From contig DATBLL010000080.1 in assembly GCA_036555425.1 (NCBI GenBank), positions 6,324 through 70,323 on the forward strand: 64,000 bases of DNA, given 5' to 3'. This document shows positions 51,817 through 60,403 of the stretch, in pieces (the stretch's first letter is position 1; each line of letters begins with the position of its first letter). Source of the stretch: SBBV01 sp036555425 (GTDB taxonomy: Bacteria > Pseudomonadota > Alphaproteobacteria > Bin65). Below the pieces are notes generated by a model that saw only the letters and a list, made by a program, of their open reading frames with translations, had not been told where the DNA came from and made no database searches. The translations under genes and the position numbers were made by a program.

Positions 51817-52616
51817 GCGCCCTCTCCCTCCGCGCAGTGACCAAATACTTCTTCCGCGGCACGCCCAACGAGGTGCGGGCGCTCGACCGCGTCGACCTCG
51901 AAGTGGTGGCTGGCGACTTCGTCGCCATCATCGGCTCGAACGGCGCCGGCAAATCGACCCTGATCAAGTCGGTGGCGGGCTTGGCCATGCCGGACGAGGG
52001 GCGGATCGAGTTCGAAGGCCGCGACATCACGCGCGAGCCCGTTCACCGCCGCGCCGCCGCGATCGGCCGCATCGCCCAGGACCCGGGCGAGAGCACCTGC
52101 GCCATCTTGACCATCGAGGAGAATCTGGCGCTCGCCGAGAAGCGCGGCCGGCCGCGCGGGCTCGGCCGCGGCGTCAGCGAGGCTGGGCGCGCGCGCTACC
52201 GCGCCGCGCTGGCGCCGATCGGGCTCGGCCTCGAGAGCCGGCTCGGTACGCGCATCGGCACGCTGTCGGGCGGCCAGCGCCAGACGCTCGCCCTCCTGAT
52301 GGCGACGATCTCGGGCTCGCGCCTGCTGCTGCTCGACGAGCACCTCGCCGCGCTCGATCCCAAGACCGCCGAGATCGTGATGGCGCTGACCGCCCGCCTC
52401 GTGGCCGAACAGAAGCTCACGACGCTGATGATCACGCACAACATGCAGGACGCCATCCGCTGGGGGAACCGCCTGCTGATGATGCATGCGGGCCGTATCA
52501 TCTTCGACGTCTCGGGGGCGGCCAAGGCGGCCCTGACCGTGCCCGCGCTGGTGGCCAAGTTCCACGAGGCGAGCCAGGGCGATTTGACCGACGACCGAGT
52601 CCTCCTTTCCCCCTGA
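51813..52616 (+). CDS. ABC transporter ATP-binding protein (TrpZ-like)
   Basis: A 267-residue ABC ATPase: Walker A GSNGAGKSTL near 42-51, Q-loop RIAQDP, signature LSGGQRQ near 152, Walker B LLLLDEH and H-loop ITHN. The Glu after Walker B (DEH) is kept. ATG 51813 overlaps the permease stop by 4 bp. A normal component of the TrpXYZ-like uptake system. Confidence 0.92.
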   Translation: MSALSLRAVTKYFFRGTPNEVRALDRVDLEVVAGDFVAIIGSNGAGKSTLIKSVAGLAMPDEGRIEFEGRDITREPVHRRAAAIGRIAQDPGESTCAILTIEENLALAEKRGRPRGLGRGVSEAGRARYRAALAPIGLGLESRLGTRIGTLSGGQRQTLALLMATISGSRLLLLDEHLAALDPKTAEIVMALTARLVAEQKLTTLMITHNMQDAIRWGNRLLMMHAGRIIFDVSGAAKAALTVPALVAKFHEASQGDLTDDRVLLSP

Positions 52617-52669
52617 ACCGGCTAGTATCCCTCATCCGGCGAACCCCGCCGGCCACGAGGGAGAGCTTC

Positions 52670-53698
52670 ATGACTGCACGCCTCATCATCGCCCGCCGCG
52701 CGGCCATCGCAGCCGCTGCGGTTCTTGCTGCGGCGCCGGCCCTGGCCGAATCTGCGCTTGCGCAGACGCGCACCGCGCCCGAGCCCGGCCGCACCTATCG
52801 CATCGGCTTCGCGCAAATCGTCGATCACCCGGCCCTGAACGCGACGCGCCAGGGCTTCATCGACGGCTTGAAATCCGCCGGCTTCGAGATCGGCAAGAAC
52901 CTCGTGCTCGACTACCAGAACGCGCAAGGCAATCCCGGCGCGGCGCGCAACATCATCGAGAAGTTCATGGCCGACAAGGTCGACCTCCTGGCACCGTGCA
53001 CGACGCCGGTGGTGCTGGCCGCGCTGCGCCTTGCCAAGGACAGCAAGATCCCGGTGGCGTTCGGCTGCGTCACCAATCCGGTCGAAACCGGCGTGCTGAA
53101 GAGCGTGACGGAGCCGACCCACACGAACGTGACGGGCTTCTACACGATCCCGCCGGTGAAGCGGAATTTCGACATCATTCTCGCGGTCAAGCCCGGCATC
53201 AAGACGATCGGCACGATCTGGAATTCGGGCGAGACGAATTCCAAGGCGCTGGACAGCCTCGCCAAGGCCGAGGCCGAGAAGCGCGGCATCAAATGGGTGA
53301 CCGTGACCGTGACCTCGAGCGCCGAGATCAAGAACGCCGCCGAGTCGCTCGTCGGCAAGGTCGACGCGATCGTGACGCCGCAGGACAACACGGTGGCCTC
53401 GGCCTACGAGGCGCTGATCAAGGTCGCGCGCGATGCCAAGATCCCGTGGTTCTCGCTCGACGTGCTCGCGGTCGAGCGCGGCGCCATCTCGGCGGTGGCG
53501 CAGCACCAGTATCAGAACGGCGTCGACTGGGCGAAGAAGGTCGCGGTGCCGGTGCTGCTCGGAAAGGATCCCGGCACCATCGTGGCCGTCGAAGCCGAAG
53601 TATTCGAAGTGCGCGTCAACCTCGCCGCCGCCAAGGCCGCCGGCCTCACCGTGCCCGAAGCGGTCGTGAAAGCGGCGGGCAAGGTGTACGAGAAGTAA
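52670..53698 (+). CDS. ABC transporter substrate-binding protein (TrpX-like)
   Basis: A 342-residue periplasmic binding protein with signal peptide (1-33, ALAQ). YRIGFAQIVDHPALNATRQGF and LAPCTTPVVLAALRLAKDSKIPVAF show the type I binding fold of the TrpX/ABC_sub_bind family. It follows the ATPase gene after 53 bp, completing the importer. The ligand is not established. Confidence 0.9.
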   Translation: MTARLIIARRAAIAAAAVLAAAPALAESALAQTRTAPEPGRTYRIGFAQIVDHPALNATRQGFIDGLKSAGFEIGKNLVLDYQNAQGNPGAARNIIEKFMADKVDLLAPCTTPVVLAALRLAKDSKIPVAFGCVTNPVETGVLKSVTEPTHTNVTGFYTIPPVKRNFDIILAVKPGIKTIGTIWNSGETNSKALDSLAKAEAEKRGIKWVTVTVTSSAEIKNAAESLVGKVDAIVTPQDNTVASAYEALIKVARDAKIPWFSLDVLAVERGAISAVAQHQYQNGVDWAKKVAVPVLLGKDPGTIVAVEAEVFEVRVNLAAAKAAGLTVPEAVVKAAGKVYEK

Positions 53699-53717
53699 GC
53701 GCGGCCGCGCGGCTTGC

Positions 53718-54002
53718 ATGGTCGAGCGAGCCTATGTCTACATCCTCGCCAGCAAGCCGCGCGGCGTGCTTAACACCGGCGTGACATCGAATCTTTCGAC
53801 ACAAAGCGAGCATCACGGATCCGGCATGGTGCCGGGATTCACCGCTCGTTATGGTGCGAAGCACCTCGTTTGGTTCCAGGGCTTCGATGATATTCGCGAT
53901 GCGATCGACGACGAAAAGCGCCTGAAGCGCTGGCGCCGCGAATGGAAGATCAAGCTGATTGAAGCGTCAAACCCGACCTGGGAGGAGCTTCATCCTTGGT
54001 GA
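53718..54002 (+). CDS. GIY-YIG-type protein with altered catalytic residues
   Basis: A 94-residue single GIY-YIG domain of the UPF0213/YhbQ-like group. AYVYILASKPRG and AIDDEKRLKRWRREWKIKLIE match typical members. The usual LYIGVT is LNTGVT, and the stretch where the catalytic arginine stands (commonly DLxRRVxEH) reads NLSTQSEHH, so both key Tyr and Arg are lost. It may be a decaying or non-catalytic copy. DNA composition is slightly lower in GC. Starts 19 bp after the binding-protein gene. Confidence 0.75.
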   Translation: MVERAYVYILASKPRGVLNTGVTSNLSTQSEHHGSGMVPGFTARYGAKHLVWFQGFDDIRDAIDDEKRLKRWRREWKIKLIEASNPTWEELHPW

Positions 54003-54020
54003 CGCGATTCAATATTCTGT

Positions 54021-54094
54021 TGTCGTCCCGGGTGCTGCGCAGCGCGCCGCGCTCTTCGCGCGGCGTGGCGCGCTGCTAACCCGGGATGACGGCA
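54021..54094. repeat. short element of the 'tgtcgtcccggg' family
   Basis: Begins tgtcgtcccgggtgctgcgc (54021-54040), the same 23 bp as 48765-48787, and ends cccgggatgacggca (54080-54094), an imperfect inverse of its start. Lies between the GIY-YIG and UbiD genes. A degenerate third copy surrounds 13419-13477. Confidence 0.72.
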
Positions 54095-54124
54095 ATTTCT
54101 GATTTGCTTGGAGAGAGCGGCGCT

Positions 54125-55477
54125 CTATTTCGCTCCAAACCGCTCGCCCAAATACGCGGCGAGATCGATCTTCTCGATGCCGGGGAATTTGCGGCGCGCG
54201 AATTGGGCCTTCATCGCGACGGGATAGGTGGCGTCGAGGGCGAGCTTGCCCTTGTGGAGGCCGGCCACGTCGGAGCGCGGGAAGCCGGGCACGCCTTCCT
54301 GGCGCAGTACGCCGGTATCGGGCGAGAAGCGCGTGTGGATCGCCCACATCACCTCCTCGGCGTCGTGGGGATCGACATCGGCATCGACCACGACGACGAA
54401 CTTCATCCAGCGATGCGCGCCGAGTGCCGCCTGCATCGCGGCCTTGGCCTCTTCGTCGCGGGCCTTCTCGATCGCAACGACGCAGCCCAGGAGCTGGCCC
54501 GGACAGCCGACATCGACGACGCGCGCCACCGGCGCCACCGCCTTCCACACCTCGGTTTCGAGCATCAGGCTCAAGAGCGCCAAGTCTTCGGTGCCGCCCG
54601 CGAGGATCACGTGATAGACGGCATCGTGCCGGCGCGTGATGGCGCTGGCGCGGAACACGTGATTGCGGCCGACCTCGACATAGGCGTCCATGAATTCGCC
54701 GAAGGGCCCTTCCTCCTCGCGGAGCCTCGGCACGATCTCGCCCTCGATCACCATTTCGGCGTCGGCCGGCACCGCGAGCGGCACGGTCTTGGCCGGAACG
54801 ACGCGCAGCGGCGCGCCCTGCCAGGCGCCGGCCACCGCCAGCTCGTCGGACTCGTAAGGAATCTTCGACGCCGCGGCCAGCATCAGCGCCGGGGGCGCGC
54901 CGATCACGATCGCGGCCGGCAGCGGCTTGTCCTTCGCCTCGGCCGCCGCCTGGTATTGCCCCAGATGCTGCGGCGGCATCATGCGCACGCGCATGCGGTC
55001 GCCGCCGACCAGCTGGGTACGGTTCCACGAGGCGTTGTAGACGCCGGTCTCGGGATGGCGCGCGAGGAAGATGCCGGCGGTGATGTAGGCGCCGGCATCG
55101 CGCTCGGAATGGATCACCTGGGGGACGTCGCGCGACACGTCGAGCTCGTTGGCGCCCAACACGATCTCCTGCACCGGCGCCGAAGCGACGGTTTCGGGCG
55201 CGAGCGCCTTGGCCTCGCGCGCGGCGAGATCGGGCAAGAGCCGCTCGCGCGAAAGCCCAAGCGCCGCAGCCAAGGTCTCGCGCCGCGACATCACGTTGGT
55301 CGCGACCGGCAGCGGGCTGCCCTTCACATGCTCGAACAGCAGCCCGACATCGGGGCCCTTCTGCGTCTTCCTCAGCACGGCGGTGAGCTCGTAGGCGGGA
55401 TCGACCGGGCGCGAGACGCGCGCCAGGAGACCGCGATCTTCGAGCCAGCCCATCAGCGCGCGGAACGAGGAAATCAT
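54125..55477 (-). CDS. UbiD-family decarboxylase
   Basis: A 450-residue prenylated-FMN-dependent decarboxylase. EEGPFGEFMDAYVEVGRN carries the catalytic Glu/Asp region and conserved Arg residues are spread in the first half (ASWNRTQLVGGDRMRVRM). Members reversibly (de)carboxylate aromatic or unsaturated acids; UbiD proper acts in ubiquinone synthesis. It is shorter than E. coli UbiD (about 500) and not beside a UbiX gene here. The nearby Rieske oxygenase and importer suggest a catabolic role for an aromatic acid, which is inference. Confidence 0.9.
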   Translation of the reverse strand: MISSFRALMGWLEDRGLLARVSRPVDPAYELTAVLRKTQKGPDVGLLFEHVKGSPLPVATNVMSRRETLAAALGLSRERLLPDLAAREAKALAPETVASAPVQEIVLGANELDVSRDVPQVIHSERDAGAYITAGIFLARHPETGVYNASWNRTQLVGGDRMRVRMMPPQHLGQYQAAAEAKDKPLPAAIVIGAPPALMLAAASKIPYESDELAVAGAWQGAPLRVVPAKTVPLAVPADAEMVIEGEIVPRLREEEGPFGEFMDAYVEVGRNHVFRASAITRRHDAVYHVILAGGTEDLALLSLMLETEVWKAVAPVARVVDVGCPGQLLGCVVAIEKARDEEAKAAMQAALGAHRWMKFVVVVDADVDPHDAEEVMWAIHTRFSPDTGVLRQEGVPGFPRSDVAGLHKGKLALDATYPVAMKAQFARRKFPGIEKIDLAAYLGERFGAK

Positions 55478-55484
55478 CGCTGCC

Positions 55485-56264
55485 TCACGCGGAGCCCTTC
55501 ACGCCGTAAGCCTTCAAGCCGCGCCCGAAATTGAAGACGAAGCGCACGCGCGCAATGCCGTGGCGCTGCAGCAGCGCCTTCAAGCTGGCGCGCGTGTGAT
55601 AGATCTTGTGATCGGGCGCGCCGAAATCGCGCGCGCGCGCCGCGCCGCCGCGGACATATTCGTGCGCACCCGGCGTGGTGAGGAAGAGAACGCCGCCCGG
55701 GCGCATCAGCGCCGCGATCGCGGCCACGAAGCGGTCCTGATCGGGCACGTGCTCGATCACCTCCGAGCAATAGACGCCGTCGAACGTGGCGCCGTCGAGC
55801 GGCGCCTCCTCGATCGGCGCCGCCAGAAAGCGGCAGGCCGGATAGGTTTCGCGCGCGAAATCGATGAGCGTGCGGTTGATCTCGACGCCGACCGTGTCGA
55901 GCCCGATGCGCCGCCCCGCCTCGACCAGGCAGCCGACGTTGGAGCCGACATCGAGCAGCTGCTTGCCCGGCATGAGCTTCGCGAGGCGGCGCAAGCGCCG
56001 CGCGCTGCGGCGCATCTTGTTCGCGAGCTTGGCGCGGTAGCCCTCGATGTAGCGGCGCCCCATCGCGTCGCCGCCGATTTCGGCCCGCGCCGCGGGCTCG
56101 GCCGGCATCGGGATGAGCCGCGCGAGCGCGCAGGCGCGGCAGCGCCACCAGCTGTATCCGTTCTGCTCGACGAGCGGCGCCCAGTCGCGCCCGCCGCAGC
56201 CGGCGCAAGCCGGGGTTTCGCTCGCGATCGCGGGGGCGCCTTCCATCACCGGCCTACCTTCCAT
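55485..56264 (-). CDS. class I SAM-dependent methyltransferase with N-terminal zinc finger
   Basis: A 259-residue protein. An N-terminal CAGCG...RCRAC cysteine quartet (about 20-45) is followed by LLDVGSNVGCLVEAGRRIG (SAM binding, near 98-117), VIEHVPDQDRFVAAI and LTTPGAHEYV, the Methyltransf_23 plan. ATG 56264 and ATG 56246 lie in two tandem copies of an 18-bp unit, so the start is ambiguous; I choose the longer. Substrate unknown. csaA ends just upstream. Confidence 0.82.
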   Translation of the reverse strand: MEGRPVMEGAPAIASETPACAGCGGRDWAPLVEQNGYSWWRCRACALARLIPMPAEPAARAEIGGDAMGRRYIEGYRAKLANKMRRSARRLRRLAKLMPGKQLLDVGSNVGCLVEAGRRIGLDTVGVEINRTLIDFARETYPACRFLAAPIEEAPLDGATFDGVYCSEVIEHVPDQDRFVAAIAALMRPGGVLFLTTPGAHEYVRGGAARARDFGAPDHKIYHTRASLKALLQRHGIARVRFVFNFGRGLKAYGVKGSA

Positions 56265-56274
56265 CACCGGCCTA
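56239..56274. repeat. exact 18-bp tandem duplication at the csaA/methyltransferase junction
   Basis: The unit ccttccatcaccggccta occurs twice in a row (56239-56256, 56257-56274). Each copy contains, on the minus strand, TAG, a GGCCGGTG spacer and ATGGAAGG. So the csaA stop codon and methyltransferase start codon region is duplicated, giving two alternative in-frame starts 6 codons apart. Confidence 0.9.
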
Positions 56275-56610
56275 GAAGAGCTTGCCGCCGTTGGGCACCG
56301 GCCGGTCGACGCCGACCAGCACCACCGCGCCGGCCGCGTCGGGAAAGCCCAGCACCAGCACTTCGGACTTCAGGGGGCCGATCTGCTTCGGCGGAAAATT
56401 CACCACCGCCGCGACCTGACGGCCGACGAGATCTTCCGGCCGGTAGAGCTCGGTCAACTGCGCCGAACTCTTCTTGATGCCGATGGCGGGGCCGAAATCG
56501 ACGTTGAGGATGTAAGCCGGCTTGCGCGCGCGCGGATTGGGCTCGGCGCTCACGACCGTGCCCACGCGAACGTCGACGCGCTCGAAATCTCCGTAGCCGA
56601 TCTCCGCCAT
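56272..56610 (-). CDS. csaA: tRNA-binding protein, CsaA family
   Basis: A 112-residue OB-fold tRNA-binding domain protein. FERVDVRVGTVVSAEPNPRARK, SAQLTELYRPEDLVGRQVAAVVNFPPKQIG and SEVLVLGFPD are the classical CsaA/MetRS-C blocks. The protein is a proposed secretion-linked chaperone in Bacillus and a tRNA-binding factor elsewhere. Stop TAG lies in the duplicated 18-bp unit. Confidence 0.93.
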   Translation of the reverse strand: MAEIGYGDFERVDVRVGTVVSAEPNPRARKPAYILNVDFGPAIGIKKSSAQLTELYRPEDLVGRQVAAVVNFPPKQIGPLKSEVLVLGFPDAAGAVVLVGVDRPVPNGGKLF

Positions 56611-56671
56611 TCCCGCGGCCCCGCCCCCGATCCGCGGGGCGCGCGCTTATGGCGCCGCGGATGCGCCGGGG

Positions 56672-57364
56672 TCAAGCGGCGGCGCCGGCGTCGCGCGCAC
56701 CTTCGCCCCGCTCGCCTTTGCCGCCGGCGCGGCGGAACGAGAAGGTATTCGCGAAGCGCTCGGCGCGGCCGAGATTGCGGTCGAGCGCCGCCATCGTCTT
56801 GCTCATGTCTTCGGTTTCGTCGCGCAGCCAGGTCGCGAAGGTGGCGCCGTAGAGCACGGCCAGGCCCTTGACGCGACAGGCGCCGGTCCAGCCGCCCGTG
56901 CCGATGCCGGCCGCCTCGAGCATCCAGGCCATCGAGCGCAGCATGCGCTGGGCGCCGCAGATGGCATCGCCGACCCCGACGCCGCCGCCCTCGCGCGCCA
57001 CCGCCGCGAGTCCCTCGCGATAGGGCTTCAGGATGTCGAACCGCCGCATCAGCACGTCGAACAGGCGGTCGCGGGCGGAGCTCTCGGTGTCGGGCGTCTT
57101 GGGCATGCCTTCGAGCACCTTGCGGTCGGCGAGGTCGACGATGCCGCGCAGGATGGCGCCTTTGCCGTCGAAATGCGCGTGCAGCTCGGCGAGGACCATC
57201 CCGGCCGCGTCGGCGATGTCGGCGAGCGCGGCGCGGCGCCAGCCGATGCGGACCGCCACCTCCATTGCCGCGGCGAGGATGCGCTCGGCCGGGCCCGTCG
57301 ATTTCGACGGCTGGGCCGATTTCGGCGGCTCGGGGCGCTTGGACTTGCCAGTGGATTTGGCCAT
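56672..57364 (-). CDS. TetR/COQ9-like helix-turn-helix protein
   Basis: A 230-residue protein. A Lys/Pro-rich N-terminus precedes a TetR-type helix-turn-helix (RILAAAMEVAVRIGWRRAALADIA). The C-terminal helical half (DRLFDVLMRRFDILKPYREGLAAV; DMSKTMAALDRNLGRAERFA) resembles the COQ9/RpsU-related alphaproteobacterial group more than classical TetR ligand domains. GAGGAGG lies before ATG 57364. Target unknown. Divergent from the sigma-factor gene. Confidence 0.78.
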   Translation of the reverse strand: MAKSTGKSKRPEPPKSAQPSKSTGPAERILAAAMEVAVRIGWRRAALADIADAAGMVLAELHAHFDGKGAILRGIVDLADRKVLEGMPKTPDTESSARDRLFDVLMRRFDILKPYREGLAAVAREGGGVGVGDAICGAQRMLRSMAWMLEAAGIGTGGWTGACRVKGLAVLYGATFATWLRDETEDMSKTMAALDRNLGRAERFANTFSFRRAGGKGERGEGARDAGAAA

Positions 57365-57517
57365 GGGTCGCTCCTCCTCGTCCCAATACTTTAACTATAA
57401 CGCCCGATCCGCCCAAGACGCGAACCGGACCGCCGACGAGGCCGCACCCCGTTTGCGGCATTTGCTTTCCCGGCGTCATGTGCGATGCTCGCCTGGGATC
57501 GGCGGGCAGACGGCTTC

Positions 57518-58375
57518 ATGACCTCTTACGGGGCACAGCGAACACCCATCCCGGCGGCCCGCGCCGTCGGCCGGGGCGGCGCGCCGCTGAGCATGGCCGA
57601 AGAGCGCACGCTGGCCGAGCGCGCGCGCGCCGGCGATGAGGCCGCCGCCGGGCGCCTCGTGAATTCGCATCTGGGATTCGTCGTCCACATCGCGCGGCGT
57701 TACCGCCGCTTCGGCCTGCCGCTCAACGATCTCGTCCAGGAAGGCACCATCGGCCTCATCCACGCCGTGCGCCGCTTCGATCCGGGGCGCAACGTCCGGC
57801 TCTGCACCTATGCGGCCTGGTGGATCCGCGCGCATATCCAGGCCTATGTCGTGCGCTCGTGGTCGCTGGTGCGGCTTTCGACTGGCACCGCGCAGCGCGC
57901 CCTCTTCTTCCGCCTGCGCCGCATGATGGCCGACCTGAAGGGCGGCGCCGGGCAATTGAGCGAAGACGTGCTGCGCCCGCTCGCGCTGCGCTTCAAGGTG
58001 CCGATGCGCGAGGTGCTCTCGCTCGCGCGCCGCGCCGCCGGCTTCGACCGCTCGCTCGATGCGGGACCGGGCGCCGATGCGCGGCCGCTGGGAGCGAAAG
58101 CGCCGGCCGAGCTCGCCGACCCCGCACCCAACCCGGAAGAGCAGGTGGCGGCGGCAAGCCAGCAACGCTGGCGCCAGGGCCTCATCGCCCGCGCGATGAA
58201 GGCGCTATCGCAGCGCGAGCGCGCGATCATCGCCGGGCGCTATCTCGCCGAGCTCGCCAAGACACGCGACGTGCTCGCGCGCGAGCTCGGCATCTCGGCC
58301 GAGCGCGTCCGCCAGCTCGAGCAGAAGGCGCTGGCGAAGCTGCGCACCCTGCTGGCGCCGCTGCAGCGCGCTTAA
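57518..58375 (+). CDS. rpoH: RpoH-type RNA polymerase sigma factor
   Basis: A 285-residue group-3 sigma factor of the sigma-32 type. Region 2 SHLGFVVHIARRYRRFGLPLNDLVQEG and the RpoH box QRALFFRLRR (about 125-134) identify it; region 4 LGISAERVRQLEQKALAKL (near 263) binds -35. Regions differ somewhat from canonical RpoH, so it may be a second, specialised copy (RpoH2-like). The start ATG 57518 fits the usual length; ATG 57485 is in frame. A kinase gene follows 114 bp later, hinting at stress-linked signalling. Confidence 0.82.
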   Translation: MTSYGAQRTPIPAARAVGRGGAPLSMAEERTLAERARAGDEAAAGRLVNSHLGFVVHIARRYRRFGLPLNDLVQEGTIGLIHAVRRFDPGRNVRLCTYAAWWIRAHIQAYVVRSWSLVRLSTGTAQRALFFRLRRMMADLKGGAGQLSEDVLRPLALRFKVPMREVLSLARRAAGFDRSLDAGPGADARPLGAKAPAELADPAPNPEEQVAAASQQRWRQGLIARAMKALSQRERAIIAGRYLAELAKTRDVLARELGISAERVRQLEQKALAKLRTLLAPLQRA

Positions 58376-58489
58376 GGCCGGCCCGATCGGGCCCTGCTGT
58401 CGAACGAGAGGGATTGCCGCGGAATTTGCGCCGGCGCTCGGCATCGGCACGCTTCGCCTCTATCATGGCCGGCTCATGCAACGCCGCCA

Positions 58490-59917
58490 ATGAGCCCGAC
58501 AGACCCGCCCTTCACGCCCTTCGCATCGGCGCGCGCCGCCGCGGGCGCGCCGGCCTTCCGTGTGCTGTGGTGCGACGCCGACCCCGGACGCGCAGCGCGC
58601 GCGAAGCGCGTGCTCGCCGGCCGCGCCATCGTCGACATCGCTACCGACACCGGAGCGGCGCTGGCATCGGCGCTTGGCATTCTCCCCGATCTCGTGGTGT
58701 GCGCGGCGGACACCGAAGGAGGAGAGCCGGCCGCGATGGCGGCGCTGCGCCGCGACAGCCGCCTCGGCGCCATTCCGATCATGCTGATCGCCGCCGGCGC
58801 CGCGTCGGCCGCGGCCGCGGCCCGGACAGTTCGCGTCGCCGACGTGCTGGCCGAGCCCTTCGCCGACCATGAGCTCGTGGCGCGCGTGGCCGCGCAGCTC
58901 GAAATCCTGCGCCTCGGGCGCGCCTTGGCCGAGAAGGAAACGGAGCGCGAAACCTGGCTTCAATTGGCGCTCAAGGCCGCGGGCCTCGGCGTATGGCACG
59001 CCGCGCTCTCCTCGGGCGAGCTCCACATGGACGCCAACCTCGCCGCCATGTTCGGCCTGCCGCCCGAGCCGGTCGTCCTCAAGGACGCCGAGTGGATGGC
59101 GCGCGTCCATCCCGAGGACCGCCCGCGCCTCGTCGCCGAGCTCGCCGCGCGGCGCCAGGACCTGAAGCCGCTCGAGATCGATTTCCGCACCGTGCTGCCG
59201 GACGGTTCCTTTCGCTCGCTCGCGGTCCTCGGCGCGGTCGTGCGCCGCGACGACGACGTCGCCTATCGCAGCGTCGGCGTCGCCCGCGACGTGACCGAGC
59301 GCGCCCGCGACGCCGCGCGCCGGCAGGTGCTGCTCGGCGAACTCAATCATCGTGTGCGCAATTCGCTGGCCGTGGTGCTTTCGCTGGCGCAGCAGACGGC
59401 CCAGGGCGCGACGTCGCTTCCGGACTTTCTCTCGGCGTTTCAGGGCCGCGTGATGGCCCTGGCGTCGGCCCACAATCTGCTCACGCGCGCGCAATGGCAG
59501 GGCGCATCGCTCGGCGCGCTGGTGGAGGCTTCGTTGGCGCCGGAGCGCGCGGCCAAGCCGGCGCTCGTCGAGATCGCCGGTCCCGCTTGCGACTTGCCGC
59601 CGCAGAAGGCGCTGGCGATGACGATGGGCCTGCACGAGTTGGCGACGAATGCGCGGAAATACGGCTCGCTCTCGGCCGCTGGCGGGCGCCTCTCCGTCAC
59701 CTGGACCGTCGCCGAGACGGGCGGCGAGCGCCGCCTCGCGCTCCTTTGGCTCGAACGCGGCGGGCCCCCGGTGACGACGCCGACGCGCTCCGGCTTCGGC
59801 TCGCGCCTGCTCCAGCGCGTGCTCTCCGCCGACGTCGAGGGCAGCGTCCGGCTCGACTTCGACCCACCGGGCGTCCGCTGCACGGTCGAGTTCCCGCTCG
59901 ACCGCGCGGCGGAGTGA
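58490..59917 (+). CDS. HWE-family histidine kinase with degenerate receiver and PAS domain
   Basis: A 475-residue soluble kinase. Residues 20-140 form a receiver-like domain in which the phospho-accepting Asp is replaced: PDLVVCAADTEGG has Ala where PDLVLLD is normal. A PAS domain (about 145-275; MFGLPPEPVVLKDAEWMARVHPEDRPRL) and the kinase core follow: LLGELNHRVRNSLAVVLSL (His287), N-box HELATNARKYG and the WLERGGPPV (W-x-E) motif that names the family. HWE kinases often control alphaproteobacterial stress responses. No transmembrane segment. Confidence 0.86.
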   Translation: MSPTDPPFTPFASARAAAGAPAFRVLWCDADPGRAARAKRVLAGRAIVDIATDTGAALASALGILPDLVVCAADTEGGEPAAMAALRRDSRLGAIPIMLIAAGAASAAAAARTVRVADVLAEPFADHELVARVAAQLEILRLGRALAEKETERETWLQLALKAAGLGVWHAALSSGELHMDANLAAMFGLPPEPVVLKDAEWMARVHPEDRPRLVAELAARRQDLKPLEIDFRTVLPDGSFRSLAVLGAVVRRDDDVAYRSVGVARDVTERARDAARRQVLLGELNHRVRNSLAVVLSLAQQTAQGATSLPDFLSAFQGRVMALASAHNLLTRAQWQGASLGALVEASLAPERAAKPALVEIAGPACDLPPQKALAMTMGLHELATNARKYGSLSAAGGRLSVTWTVAETGGERRLALLWLERGGPPVTTPTRSGFGSRLLQRVLSADVEGSVRLDFDPPGVRCTVEFPLDRAAE

Positions 59918-59924
59918 AGCTGCG

Positions 59925-60323
59925 TCAGGCGAGATCGACCGCGTATCTCTTGAGATCGGCGAGCTTGCAGTAGTCGAGGGCGCCCTCGTGGGTGCCAGCG
60001 AGCACGACCTTGGGCGCGGCGCCGGCCTCGAGCGCCTCCTGCCAGCGCGGCGCGCAGAGGCACCAGCGGTCGCCGGGCTTCAAGCCGGGGAAGCCGTATT
60101 CCGGCATCGGCGTCGAGAGATCGTTGCCGGCGCGCGCGCTGAAGGCGAGGAATTCGGCGGTCATCAGCGCGCAGACCGTATGCGAGCCCGCATCCTCAGC
60201 GCTCGTGTTGCAGCAGCCGTCGCGGAAAAAGCCCGTGACGGGCCGGTCGCTGCACCCTTTCAAGGGTTCGCCCAGCACGTTGCGTGATTCGCGCATCCTG
60301 CGCATTCCAGAAGCGTCGGGCAT
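59925..60323 (-). CDS. DUF2237 family protein
   Basis: A 132-residue protein, cytosolic, containing NVLGEPLKGCSDRPVTGFFRDGCCN, SHTVCALMTAEFLAFS and PEYGFPGLKPGDRWCLCAPRW, the entire DUF2237 signature with its conserved cysteines. Function unknown. ATG 60323 is the start; the longer open frame to 61565 crosses the antisense kup gene. It converges on the kinase gene with 7 bp between stops. Confidence 0.9.
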   Translation of the reverse strand: MPDASGMRRMRESRNVLGEPLKGCSDRPVTGFFRDGCCNTSAEDAGSHTVCALMTAEFLAFSARAGNDLSTPMPEYGFPGLKPGDRWCLCAPRWQEALEAGAAPKVVLAGTHEGALDYCKLADLKRYAVDLA

Positions 60324-60403
60324 GGCTTTGCTCGCGTGGGATATCCGGCGGCAGGATAGCCTCTCCCCGCGCCTGTGACGATCCCTTCGGCAGCGCGCGG
60401 CCG

